From Lutjanus erythropterus (lineage: Eukaryota > Chordata > Actinopteri > Lutjaniformes > Lutjanidae): DNA of 64,000 nt. How positions within the stretch are numbered: position 1 is the stretch's first letter; each line of letters opens with the position of its first letter. The stretch covers positions 11,579,695 to 11,643,694 of the forward strand of contig CM034606.1 in the NCBI GenBank assembly GCA_020091685.1. Direction: 5' to 3'. Below are positions 1 through 12,700 of this stretch, piece after piece. The translations under genes were made by a program, and so were the position numbers. The notes under the pieces were generated by a model. That model searched no databases and was not told the DNA's origin. It worked only from the letters and a program-made list of their open reading frames with translations.

Positions 1-208
1 TGTTTCCCTGCCCGTCCTCTCCAGACTCGAGAAAGCTAGACCAAGGAGAAATACAGAGTGAAACAAAGTTGAATGAATATGATTATATAGGGAAAATAAC
101 AAAACAAACAGGTTTTCTAATACTATCATCAACCTTAATTTCACTAAAATTTAACTTTGAACTTTTTCTACCAGTTGCATCCCCAATTATTGTTAATGAT
201 TGTTAATA

Positions 209-247
<39 letters not shown>

Positions 248-409
248 CTTGATCTCTCTGATGACATATCATGGTCATTTTATGATATATTACTGTACAT
301 ATATTACAGATCTCTCTACTTTAAAATCTTTAAAATAAAGTGTCATGTCTACATTATTTGACTGAATTCTTAAAATCAGCGTCCGGACTGTTAATCTTCC
401 TGTGTCCAG
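1..409 (+). other. PACS intron sequence with (TG)n microsatellite
   Basis: AT-rich intron ending in acceptor tgtgtccag at 409. A (TG)n tract occupies 211-245. I see no coding exon here. Confidence 0.7.
211..245. repeat. (TG)n microsatellite
   Basis: About 17 uninterrupted TG units, intronic. Confidence 0.95.
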
Positions 410-3400
410 GTGATGCAACACCCAACAGACGGAGGACAGATTCTGGGTCTCCATAGCAACGTGAAGGAGGCGCCAGTGCGTGTGGCGGAGATCAGCGTGT
501 ACTCTCTGTCCAGCCAGCCCATCGACCACGAGGACGGTAGCGGCCAGGCTGGCCGCAAGACCAAAACCTCAGGTGGGCACAGCCATCTCCCATGCCCCTA
601 CGTGGGTCTGTTAGGCAGCCCTGTACTCATGCTACCCGGCCAAATCCTGTCTGTAATTTCAGCCTTCACCCTGCAGCCAGGCCTCTCTCTTTCCCGCTTC
701 CACATGGCTCCTATTTCCCAGCCCGAGGACAGAATAAACTCTATTAATCCCCAGCCAATCTATGGCCAAGGATATGTTATTCTCTTCAGCTATGGTTGTA
801 ATGTTGATTTGAGAGTTGAACAGATTTAGGGCCTATTACCTTACACCGGTCTAATTCTGGACGGGGGGAGATATTGGTCCCTGCCCTGACTCCACGCCTT
901 CATCCTGCTATGCTGATCCCTGGCCGTTCTGGATGTTATTAAGGAGGCCGCTCAAACATAACAGATGAGCTCATGCACCAAGTATTAAACTAGTGTCACT
1001 CTGAGGGAAGAAAAGATGTTTATCTTTCTGCTCTGTGCAGTGATCCTTAATAACATCCATCCCATCTAAGAACATGGAGCAGGATGTTTCACAGCGAAAA
1101 GGAAGTGTGAAAAAAAGATCCTCCATCACCTGATCTGTCCTTAGCTGTCAAACACGCAGTAAAAATCTGCCTCCTTTGGAATGTGACTGTTCACACCAAT
1201 AAAGTCTGCCATTAAACAAAAGAACGATAGTAAAATGTTTCAGCCACGAAAATGTCATTAAAACTTAATCAGAATGTGAGACATGGATCACAAAAGAGTG
1301 CTACAATCTAATTTGCATATAATAAGACTTTCATTACATTTCAGCAAGCAAATTTAGCATTTAATTATGTGCACAGAAAATGTTTCAGCATTACCATATA
1401 TTTTGTTCATTATTCTTGCCAAGTAGTCAAAACAGTTCATTACTGATGAACTATACAGAATAGGCCAGGAAATTAAGCAACTTTATCCACACAAGGTGGA
1501 AAATTGTCTTTGGACGTCCTCTGATATTTGCGAAAAATACACAATATACTGCACACTAATAGAATTATTCTGTTTTGTATTATTTAACATCTTTTACCTT
1601 CCAAACAGCAGCATAAGAACAACATTTGCTGAAGTAACAAGTGTCCTATTGAGTTTAGGAAATCTTTATTTCAAAAAAGAGTGACCTTGGAAATTCTTCT
1701 CTTCTCTCTTAGGCCACTGTTGAAACCCCATTTCTCTCAGTCTGACTTAAAAAGATTTATCTGTGGAAAACGGATGAACTGCTGCGTTATATAATGCCAG
1801 ACAAGTATCCCTCTGTATTGATGTTTTTCTGTGTGTGTTTCTGTGCTTGCCTACCTCAGACCGCTCACCAGACATGGATAACTATTCTGAGGAGGACGAT
1901 GACAGCTACTCGTCAGAGCAGGAAGCCAGTGATGATGCAGTTCATGGCCAGGTCAGTGCCAGAAAATGATATAATAGCTGCAGACAAATCTGCAATGCTC
2001 ATTGAAATTAAATGTGTATAAGAAATTCAGTAATTAAAAGCTCATATAGCTAAACAAAATAAAGAGTGTATTTGTCATACTGAACATGCTATTGCATATT
2101 TATACTAGTCATGTTATATACATGTTGACTTAAAGGTTTTGTAAGATCAAGTTTCAGGGGCGCCCCTGTAGCTCGGTTGGTAGAGCGTGTGTCCATATGC
2201 TGTCAGTCCTGTGCAGCGACTGCTGGTAGTAATGTAGTAATTAGCAAGAAGTCCTCCATGTGTGTTTTAGACCCCATCCCAACCAAGCTGTTTAAGTCCT
2301 GCCTCCATACCCGCTGCCAAGTAACAATAAGTATAGGAAACTCCTGGCTTAAAGGGATAGTTCACCCAAAAATGAAAATTCAGTCATTATTTACTCACCC
2401 TAGGCGTTTGTTTGTTTGTTTTTTTCCCAGTTGTTTTTTACGTTTAACATTAACACTTCCTTTTTTATCTTGGGAATATTGCCAAAGCCAGACTTTTTTT
2501 TTCTTTTTTACTCAGAAAGATGCATAAATACTCGCTCATGCTTTAGTTAGACTACTGTAGTTCCCTTTTCACTGGATTACCCAAAAAGCCAATTAGAAAA
2601 CTACAGCTAGATCAGAGTGCTGCGGCAAGAGTCTTAACTAAAACAAAGAAAAGGGATCACTTTACTCCACTGCCTAAGACACTACACTGGCTACCTGTAT
2701 CTTATAGAACTGATTTTATTGAGTTCTTTTCTTGTTTATAAAGTCCTGAATGACGTTGCTCCTCCCTGCATCAGAGATCTTCTTTCACTTAATGTTCCAG
2801 CCAGATCACTAAGCTTTTCTTTTAAATGTTCCTTATGTGTCCAATAAACGCACTGGTGGAATTGCCTTCTGTTTTTATGCCCCTAAACTTTAGAATTCAC
2901 TGCCTTTGGACATTAGACTAGCAAGCTCTCTGTATTTTAAAAGGAAAGAAAAGACCTATCTTTTTAATCTGGCTTTTGAGTTTTCATTGGGAGAAATGTT
3001 ATAGCCTTAGTAGTTAAAAGTTCAGTCATTCGTTTTGATGTTATTTTTATCCTTGGAGTTTCCCTTACTTCCCTTACTTGTTTCCTATCTGTGGTGTTTT
3101 AATTTGCCTATATGAAGCACTTTGGGCACTTTGGGTGTGTGTATGAAAGTGTATTTTGAAAATTTATTTTAAATGTATGTAGATAAAAATGCAGAGGCAC
3201 GTTGATACTGAGATTTCACATATTTCATCCTTTCTGTTTTTCAGGATCTTTATGATGAAGACGATGAGGTCAGGAAGCCCAAGAAACCCCGGCGGAAAAT
3301 GATTCGAACCACCTCCATGACCAGAGTGAGTTTCCTCCTTTTCCACCACACAGCGTTTTATTCTCGCCAATCATTGACTATGAGAATAACTCAAGACCTG

Positions 3401-3742
3401 TGTTTGCTGCTGTACAAGCTTTTAAGGGAAAGCACACACCGTGTTCCATTTGTTCAAGCCATTAGTACGATGTGGATGAGCATGTAAATGAACGCTGTGG
3501 GTGCACTGGACTGACTCTAATGGTCTTTACATAGAGTGGCTGTGAATGAGTAATCCAGTGCACAGTTACTGGGAGAACTGATAAGCCCAGGACCAGCTGT
3601 CATGCATATTTAATCGTGACAGTTATTTCCTTTTCAACGGGTTCTTTTTCTCATAATTGCATGTTATTTTTTTCTGTTGCAGCAACCAAACTTTAAACAG
3701 AAGTTTGTGGCCTTGCTGAAGAGGTTCAAGGTAACAGATGAG
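410..3742 (+). CDS. pacs1: PACS exons 1-4 of the window: end of cargo-binding region, acidic cluster, basic motif
   Basis: Residues 1-132 of the visible part. Exon 410-572 ([10 protein letters not shown]...[11 protein letters not shown]) corresponds to the end of the furin-binding region. Exon 1860-1951 carries the family's acidic serine cluster ([18 protein letters not shown], residues 63-80), with several casein kinase 2-type sites; in human PACS1 such a cluster is an autoregulatory segment controlled by CK2. Exon 3245-3325 adds a second acidic patch (DEDDE), then a basic stretch (RKPKKPRRK) that could act as a nuclear-localisation signal, then RTTSMTR. Exon 3683-3742 is [20 protein letters not shown]. 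The [11 protein letters not shown] wording resembles my recollection of PACS2 more than PACS1. Confidence 0.85.
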
Positions 3743-6700
3743 GTGAGTGTGAGAACAGTAATTGCCTTTTGTTTGATTGTCACCCTGGAGAACGTGATCG
3801 GTGTCAAAGCAAAGAATGCAGTGAATTTTAGTAAACCCGCCTGGAATTTCTCAGTCCTTTCATTATGAAGCTTTAATAAGTTAGCTGTGAAACATATCAG
3901 TTATTAAATTGCCCTCGGGGCAGGTGAGAATAATCTCAGTATTGACTGTCTAAACAGCATATTGCTACATCATATTGCCTGCAAAGAAATCACTGCCACT
4001 GCAGAGGTACAAGCATCATTATGGTGCTAGGCTGCATTGCCTCTGTGCTCATGGATGTATGATTCATACATTTCCATTAGCAGCGATTCGTATGCGGAAT
4101 CCATTAACCACCTCATTCTCCACCACTTAATCTAATGATAAATGTAGGCTCATACGTTTGTCCTATTTAGGTTTGTGTTTTTCTTCTCTCAAGTCCTTTT
4201 GAATTTCTGTGGATTCTGCATAATAGCCTGTAATCGGGTCATCAGCAGGATGTGTGCAACCAACAACCTCTAGATGTCCATTAGTACATAATCTGTGTTA
4301 GGCCATTATAATAGTAATAATTACCATTAAACTGTTAAATCTATAAGAGTGATATCCATTGCATATTCTTTCTGACATCAAAACAGTCGATAGAGTACAT
4401 CAACAAAGATGTATGAAAGATTAGGTTCTATTTTTAACTATGCAGGATTTCAGACTGGATGAGGATTAGTGCTACCTTTCTATTCATTCCTTTACATCTA
4501 TATGTAACTTTAAAAAAACTAGACCAAGTGGTTTGTGTGGGTGATTTACCCGAGCCATGCTTAAGAGAGCCTCCAGGCTGTCTGAGCTTTGCTTTGCTGG
4601 ATGGTTCTGGAAGCTCCAGGTGGCCCAATGATCTTTTATCACGTTCCCTGTCTATAATCTCGTCCTTGTGTCTGGGCAGTGTGCAGGGCTACAGCTCTAT
4701 AAATACACAGACAGGAGGAGGAGAGGGGACAGACTGTGTTTATCTGCTCCCTGCCAGCTTCTGCACTTATGGAGTGGCATTAATCACCTGATTAGTCCAC
4801 AAGGCTGCCTGTGTGCAGTTCCTATGATATACATCCCCACTGTGCAGCTGGCAGATCAAGGCTCAGCACCTTAGCACTCCTCTAGCACTCACTTACCTTT
4901 TAATTGGCCTGCTTAAGACCGAGGCAGTGATGTATTTGTAGAATAGATTTTCTCATTTTACAGCCTTCAGTCTTCCCGTTCATTCTCTGAGCTCCATTAG
5001 ACCAGCTGTGAAAGTGATTAGCTAATGCACAGCACCAGTCACCCCCTACACTTGTTTAATCCATGGTCATAATTATAAATCCCTGATTACAGCATGCTGA
5101 TGTGTTGATGATATGTCTGTCCTGTGTGTCAGGTCCTGGACTCTGATCCAGTTGACCAGACCCAGGAGGTGGAGGAGGATCTGGACTTACTCTACGACAG
5201 TCTGGAAGTTTACAACCAGAGTGACAGTGGGCCAGAGATGGAGGACAACGAGAGCGTCCTGAGCACGCCCAAGCCTAAACTCAAGTATGTCTGTAAATTT
5301 CTAGATATTAATTAATGGCATCTGACCCTTCAAATTGAACTGCCTTTTTTTTAAGCCTTTATTTAACCAGGTTAGTCCAATTGAGATCAAGGGTGTCTTT
5401 TACAAGGGAGACCTAGCCAAGAATAGCAGCAACACAACAGTAATAGTGAAAGTAATTAACAGAAAAATACAGATTCGTAACATTGAAACTTGATCATATA
5501 ACACATTTGCTCACAGACAACCAAGACTCAAGAGGTTTCACCAGAATGTTAAACACGTTCAAGGTTACTAAGTTTTGAAGTTGAAGATCAGTTCAATTCA
5601 TCTGGTGCTGTAAACCTAAAACCTAAAAGCTTTCTCTCCCAATTCAGTATATATATATATTATAATGAAGATTATGATCTCCATGTTTCCAGTTTAAAAA
5701 AAGAAGATAAATAAGCAGGAATGTCACCCAGAGCGGTTTTGTAAAAACACATGCCAATGACTGAGGCAACATATACTGAATGGAGACCAATACACTCTTG
5801 AGTACATCACACAATCATGAATAAGAGAACTACAGTTTGTAAAGAATCTCAGTGCCCCGTGATACATGCTGTTCAGCATGAGAAGACAATGAGCCAAAGC
5901 ATTCATGTACAGCACATGACCTTAGTCAATAACAGGTAAAAAATATGCCACCAATTTCCATTTCACACAAAAATAAAACTAAAAAACTTGTTTCAGTAGT
6001 AAAATCCTATTAAGAACATTTTTTGTATCATACTGAATATGTACCTTCAAAAGCAAGTGATCATCAATAAAGAAGCCCAGGTTTTGAAAAGTAGATACCA
6101 ACTCATTGTGGTAACTTTTCTAATTACAGTTTTCTCAGACAATGCTGATAGTTGTGTTTTTGAAGTTTAGATTTGTCTGTATTTGGATCAAAGTTCTTCT
6201 TGTGTCATATCAAAAGCATTTTAAAGATACTCAAAGGCCTTAGCATGAGTTGGTGCAGTAGCAGTAGATGACAGTGTCATCAGCATAGAAATGAAAGGTT
6301 ACGTTTGGAATATTCTGTCAAAGGAAATTTATGAAATGATAAAAAATAATGGGCCCAGAAATCGTAGGGCTCTCATATGGACTTGCAGTACCTCTAAGGG
6401 AGCACAGACTAACTGAATAGCCTTTGCTCTGCCTGTGAGATAATTTGCAAAATACCCAAGAAAAAGTTGAAGAAAAACATATTTTCCAAGTTGTAAATTC
6501 TCTCTAATTCATAACTTTGTTCCTGTTTTTAGGCCGTTTTTCGAAGGAATGTCTCACTCCAGCTCCCAGACAGAAATTGGAAGCATACACAGCCAAAAAA
6601 GCCAGCAAAGAGAGCTGTCGTGTCCTGTAAGTTGATCACTGTGTTAATAAAGCCATCAGATGCCTTTCAGCCCTACTGTTTACCCATAAGGTTCTACCTT

Positions 6701-9700
6701 TGTAAATAGTGTTACGTAAAGGAATTGCCCCAGGGCACTGTTGAAATGTCTGGCAGTCCTCTGTGCTTATTGTGGTTCAGGGATTCCCAAAGACCATGAT
6801 ACTCCAGGCAAGATATTCTGAGCATGAGTGCAATGCAAGCCCAGCACACCCACCCCAGCAGAATCACATGAGGGCCTGCAGTCCTTACCCTATTCACCCC
6901 TATAGCCCTCCAGTATTTATAGGGAATGACACCAGATGACCTCTCCACCACCATCAACACACACACGCACAGACACAAATATGCTCCCATGCTCAGAGAG
7001 AAGATTGGATGGAGCAATTTCTGAACTCCTTCTCTGAGATTTATAGCCCATTGGAAACAACAAGGGCAGAGAAAGAGAGGGAGAGACGTGTTGAGTCTGA
7101 TGGCGAGAGAGGGAGTGCTGTTTATAAATATCTGGGAATCCATTTTAGCCTGTAATAAAACAGCCCGGAGCATTTCAGACTGCGATAGACCTCCATTTTG
7201 CTCAATAAATGTCTCAAGTCGAACTTCATAAACATGTCTCGCAGGCAAAATGGAAAGTCTTTGATCTAATATTGAAATGAATTCAACTTGATGTTAGAAG
7301 ATGCACTTAAACACTTTTAGTCAAGTAAACTCAGGCACACAAGTGTCAGTTATTCTTTTGGGGTTTATATATCAGGAGGCGGCTGTAGTGACACATATAG
7401 AATCTTTTAGAGATATTTCTACCCGCCTGTCTGGAGCCACCAGTGTGAAATTGGTCTTCAGAGTGGTCAGTCTTGACCTGAGCAGATGGAGCAGAGCACT
7501 CCCATTTGGAGCTGTGACATTTTGTCATCTATATTCACCAGAGATGTGACCTCTGTGGTTAAAATGTTCTAATGTGTGCTTGCGCATGTGTTTACCCTGC
7601 AGAGTGGAGACTTTCTAACCGTGGACAGATGTAAAGTGCAAGGGGCCCGCTATCAAGATGACAGCATCACAGACACAACCATTGGGGTATGTTTTTGGAA
7701 CAGGAGTTGTTGTACTGGATTCTTTTTTTCTAAACTAACCCCCCCTTGAGCATCTTTTTCTCAGATTTTTCCTCTCCAACCCCCTGCCCTCTCCACTTGA
7801 GTGCCCTTTCCTCCTGTGGGTCTCAGTTGTTTTCCAAGAAAAAGCAAAGAGGGAGGGAGTATGCAAGGGCAGGCAAACCAAACAGCACAGTCATCCATTA
7901 TGAATCAGTAGAGCAGACAAGGCAGCCCCATGCTGGATAGATGCTGACTGATAATCGAAAGGGGGGTGTTAGTGTTTGTTGTTGTTGTCTCTGGCTGTCG
8001 GGTCAGTCTAACCTTGTTCAACTAACCCCTGGCTCCCCCTCTGAGCGCCAGGCAGGCGGCTCGGCGCACTGCTCCACTAACCCGGTTCAAACAGAATATC
8101 TAAACAGCAGGAACAGTGTTTCCCCAGCCACCTGCTAAGAGACCACGACTTTTTATCTCATCTGTCACGGCGGGATCGCATCATTATCTCCAACCTCAGC
8201 AGCTAAGCTCAATTATTCACCAGGGCAGCACCTCTCTGTCTCCCTCACCTCTTTCAACTCTCGTTCTTAAAGTGCTGGCACAGAAAGAATGCAGAGTGTA
8301 CCTGAAGCCTGAGAAAGAATCTGGTGTAGTTGGATGGGACATGACGGTGCAAGTGTTGTATGATAAACATCAGTATTGTCCTCTTACAGCACTCTTGGCT
8401 CATCTTTGCTCCCCCCTTTTGCTTCAGGAGCCAGAGCCTGACGACAGCGGGCCAGGGCCGGGGGATGTGAGCAGCTGGGATGTCAACACTGAACGGATGA
8501 CCAGCACTGTTGGCAAGCTCTGCAAGACAGAGTCTCAGAACCACATGTCCCCCAGGTACACTGCAGCTCACTACATCTGGAAACATGCACACAGTCGCAC
8601 ATGATTATATCATCATGTGTGTTAGATTTTTATCTGTTTCAGTGTGTAATCTGGACTGGGTGTTTCCTCAACTGGTTCTAAAAAATGTTTTGTTAAAGGG
8701 TGGGCCCATTATTTCTGTTTTTATGCAGTTTTATGTCATTCCCTGTAGTATTCTTCATGTATTCAAATCAGAATGTTCAAATTTTGGTCGAAATATTTTC
8801 CCACATGACCTGACTAGGGCAGGGTGATATTTACTATAATAAACTGCCTCTGCATATCTTTTTTCACAAGTTTTAACTACTTTTATATTCTGAAAAAAGC
8901 ATCCCAACTGATAAAAGCTCAGTATTGTAATGATATCAGAAATCTAAGATGATATTCAGTCTCAGTATATAAAATATCGATTGCCCAGCCCTGGACCTGA
9001 CCCAGGTTTCTGCAGGATGACGTTACTACATATAAACCCCTGAGGTTGAGGGAGGAGAATAGAGGGTATCAGTGCTATAATCTCTGTCTCTGCTTTTTGC
9101 TAAAAGCTGAGTGTGCAGTTGATTAGGTTCCCTGCTCTTGACGTCATCGTGTTTCGTCCCCTCCTCAGTAAAGTGGAGAACAGGCTGCAGAGGCGTCCTC
9201 GCAGCACCTCCATGAAAGACAGACAGAACTCCAAGGCCCAGAGCGACAGGACCAGCAGCATGGAGAGTGAGTGTTCCCCAGACTCACGGCTCATAGCACA
9301 GGTAAGCCACTCACAGATGCAATATCAAGCTGTGGACGAGTTCTTTACATCTTTTTGTGGAAACATGTCTCAGACTCGCTGCTTCTCATTTGTCTCAAAG
9401 GTTCCCAGGAAGTCTGTGTACGACCAGCTGAACCAGATCCTCATCTCTGACGAACGCCTTCCCGAGAGCATCATCCTCATCAACACCATGGAGTGGCAAG
9501 GACAGGTATGTGTTTTTCTGTTCATAACACTCCAGTCATACTTACCTTCATCTATTCACAGCAGAAGCACCTCAGTCATGCAGAATAGGGCTTACTTGCT
9601 AGCCATGCTACAAACATTTCCTGACATCGTTGCAAAAAACAGGGTCCCTGCACGGTATGGAAAAGTACGGAATTTGATTTTAGGAATTTTTAGGATAACT

Positions 9701-12700
9701 ATGGAAAAGAGAGTATGGAAAAATATGTGTTTCCAGACTGTTGCTCTTTTTCTGTTTTCTAAGACATAAAATTCAGAATTTCTGCTGTCTTTTCTGCATA
9801 AGGAATGTAAACCTTTATGGCTGCGTTGATTGTTGTTTCTATGAACACTGAATAAGGAAGGCTGCATAGATGGCTGGGAGAATTAAATTATTTAACTCTT
9901 TTAAAATCATTTTTGTTTCTTATAGAAGAGATGAAAAAAATATACTAAATATTTGTTCAATATATTAAGAGAAAATAACTGGAGTATAGTTAGCAGCGGT
10001 TTGTTTACTTCCTCTTTGCACAGACAACTTTCTGCAGAGTGCACAGCAACCACAATGGGTAAATGCAAGTTTTCCGACAGCTGGCTTGATGATCCCAAAT
10101 ATGAAGCCTGATTGGTTAAGGACTTGAAATGGGAAAGAAAGCTAAAGCTAAATTCTAAAAGTAAGGAATTCTGAAATGAAAAATGTGTAGGAACCCTAAA
10201 AAAAGGTAGAAAATAAAAGAAAATATTGTTTGGCGTGTACGCCAGTGGCATGTTTATCCTGCTTTCTTTCCAACGCTGCCTCTTGTATATCCATTAACTC
10301 ATCGTGTCCTTCTCATGTGTGTTTCTGTGCAGTATGTAGCTGAGTTGCTCCATGAACAGGCCCAGCCCATTGTGTCCACCTGCTCTGCTGCTGATGTTCA
10401 GGCCGCCTTCAACACCATCGTTACTCGCATCCAGAGATTGTGAGTCGCATACATACATACATACACATACAGTAACTCAGAGCAGTCCTTGCAGGATTGT
10501 GCATGTTTATCGTGGCTCACTGCCAGCGAATTCCAGGACACCATCACTCACGCTGCTGAAGTGCTCTCTGTCCGTCAACCCATTGTATCAGAATGTGCCT
10601 GTTTTCTCATGAAAAGCTGAAGCTTCTTCTCTCTTTTCTTGGATCTGTCTGCTCGGCCTCGGGAAGTCGCATCAGTGGGAGACAAGCCTGTGTCAGTCTG
10701 CTGCGCTGTTTCTGTTAAACCTGTTTTCTCTTTAATCCAGCTGAAGTGCAACTTTTCCAATCTTTACACACCTGCTGCTCAGTCAACCTGTTTACTCCAG
10801 CGGTAACCGTGTCATGTAGAGCCATACATGTCTGATGTTAACATGCTTGCTCAGTGCTGTCGCTGCTTTAGCTGGCTGCAGGGTCTTTCCTCAAATGTTC
10901 ACTAAGAACATTAGACATTTGGACATTTGGCTGTTGAACATCTTAATTCATGAATATTTAATGCCTCAAACCCTGAAGCTTTTAGCTACAAAGTCCTTTA
11001 GACAGCCCTTAAATTGACTTAAATATCTTACAGCATGTAATTATCTGTAAGATGTAAAATTCAAATTATTTTTAGAGTTTAAAAAGTGTTTGAAGTGCAA
11101 TTATCAACCCCGCTAAACTGAGTTGAGTTTCTGTCATTTTTTTACATTTTCATTTTAAAGATTATGTTTGTCACTGTAGGATTTGGATCTAAAAGCTGTT
11201 GCAATATTAAGTTCAACTCAAGAAAGACTTGCACATACTTGCAGAGTACCTGACATTTCAAATTATAACATGACATAATGTGGCTCTCAGGAAAAAGGTA
11301 AGACCGGTTTTAAACCAGGAAAATCCCTGCTGAGAAATGAATCCTTCTGTCAGACAGCCATAAATTCTCTCACACACCCTCTCTGACCTGCATCTTTTAG
11401 GATTTGGAAGTTTCTCTTTCTCCTAATGACTCATTCCTTCTCTCTTTATCTTAACCCCTGCAGCTGTAACTGCAACGCACAGACACCGCCGACAATGAAG
11501 GTGGCGGTGGCAGGTGACCAGAGTTACCTCAGCACCATCCTGAGGTTCTTTGTGGAGCAGCTGGCCAACAAGACGCCTGACTGGCTCAGTTACATTCGCT
11601 TCCTGGTGATCCCCATAGGTAAGTCATTCAGAATTAGCACAAACCAGTCTAATATGCAATATATATGTATAGCAATGTTTTGTACATTACATACACAAAT
11701 ATTAAGATTAGTTCTAAGCAGAGTTTAACAAAACTAGCCATAAAATTACTAAATCAAGTTTTACAGAGCTCTTTTGCACAATTGAAAACTAATGTCTGTT
11801 GAGTAAATGTATTGATGCAAACTGAAATTAGATTTAGTTTAATAAATATGGAGTTGCTTGCGCACCCAAATTGAAATAAATGAATTAGAAATCATTTCAA
11901 TTGCTGTCAGGACCTAATGCGTATAAAAGAGGACAGAAAACCATGATTTTGTGGCTGCTCTACGTTCCTTAACAAAGTGTTATGTTGTTTGCAAGCTAGC
12001 TAAAAAGTTAACAAAACATTACTTTGCTTACTAACTAGATAAAAGTTCAACAAAATCTTAAATTGTTTACCAGCCAGCTAAAAAGTTACAAAATATTCTA
12101 TTGTTAATTAGCTAACCAAAAGGTAACAAAACATGCTGTTGTTTAAATGTTAGCTTAACAAAACATTACATTAGTGGATGCTTGCTAAAAGCTAACAAAA
12201 CATTTCATTGTTGATAGCGAGCTGAAAGTTGACAAAACTAGTTAAAAATGTAGCAAAATGTTGTTTTGTTGGATAGCTAGTTTTGGTGCAGAAATAAATT
12301 TAATCTGAGCTTAGACTGAAAACTAAATCAAGTTAGAAGAGTAAATTTAATCTTTCTTAATTTTAAGATAATTTAAACGTTTGATGCAACATCATTTCAA
12401 GTTAAACCTCGATATAATCAGGTTTAAAAATGGATCCTTGTTGGTGCAACCCAACCAAAGTTTTTCTCTTCACTCCTGCACAGGTTCTCATCCCCTTGCA
12501 AAGTACGTGGCCTCGTTTGACAGCAGGTTCAACAGCATCTTTATGGACACTGCATGGAGGGAGCTGTTCTGCAGGACAGAACGGCCTGCCTCAGGTAGGA
12601 TGTGTCGCTCTGGTGTCTGGCTACAAAGCGAGTCTGTGTGTCTAATGTTCAGCCAGCTTGAAAGGGAAAGAAATGAGGTCAGAGGATGGGTCAGGGGCTG

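Noticed and set aside
410-829. A 139-residue protein starting in the first PACS exon of the window
   Set aside because: It is exon 410-572 running past a good gtgggc donor; the next exon joins perfectly in phase.
2160-2230. A functional tRNA gene
   Set aside because: Only the 5' tRNA-like part with an A-box is present. There is no B-box, acceptor stem or anticodon arm that folds; a SINE head explains it.
8116-8604. A separate 162-residue gene
   Set aside because: Its 3' half is PACS exon 8428-8555 with intron on both sides; the upstream half has no similarity and precedes a good acceptor.
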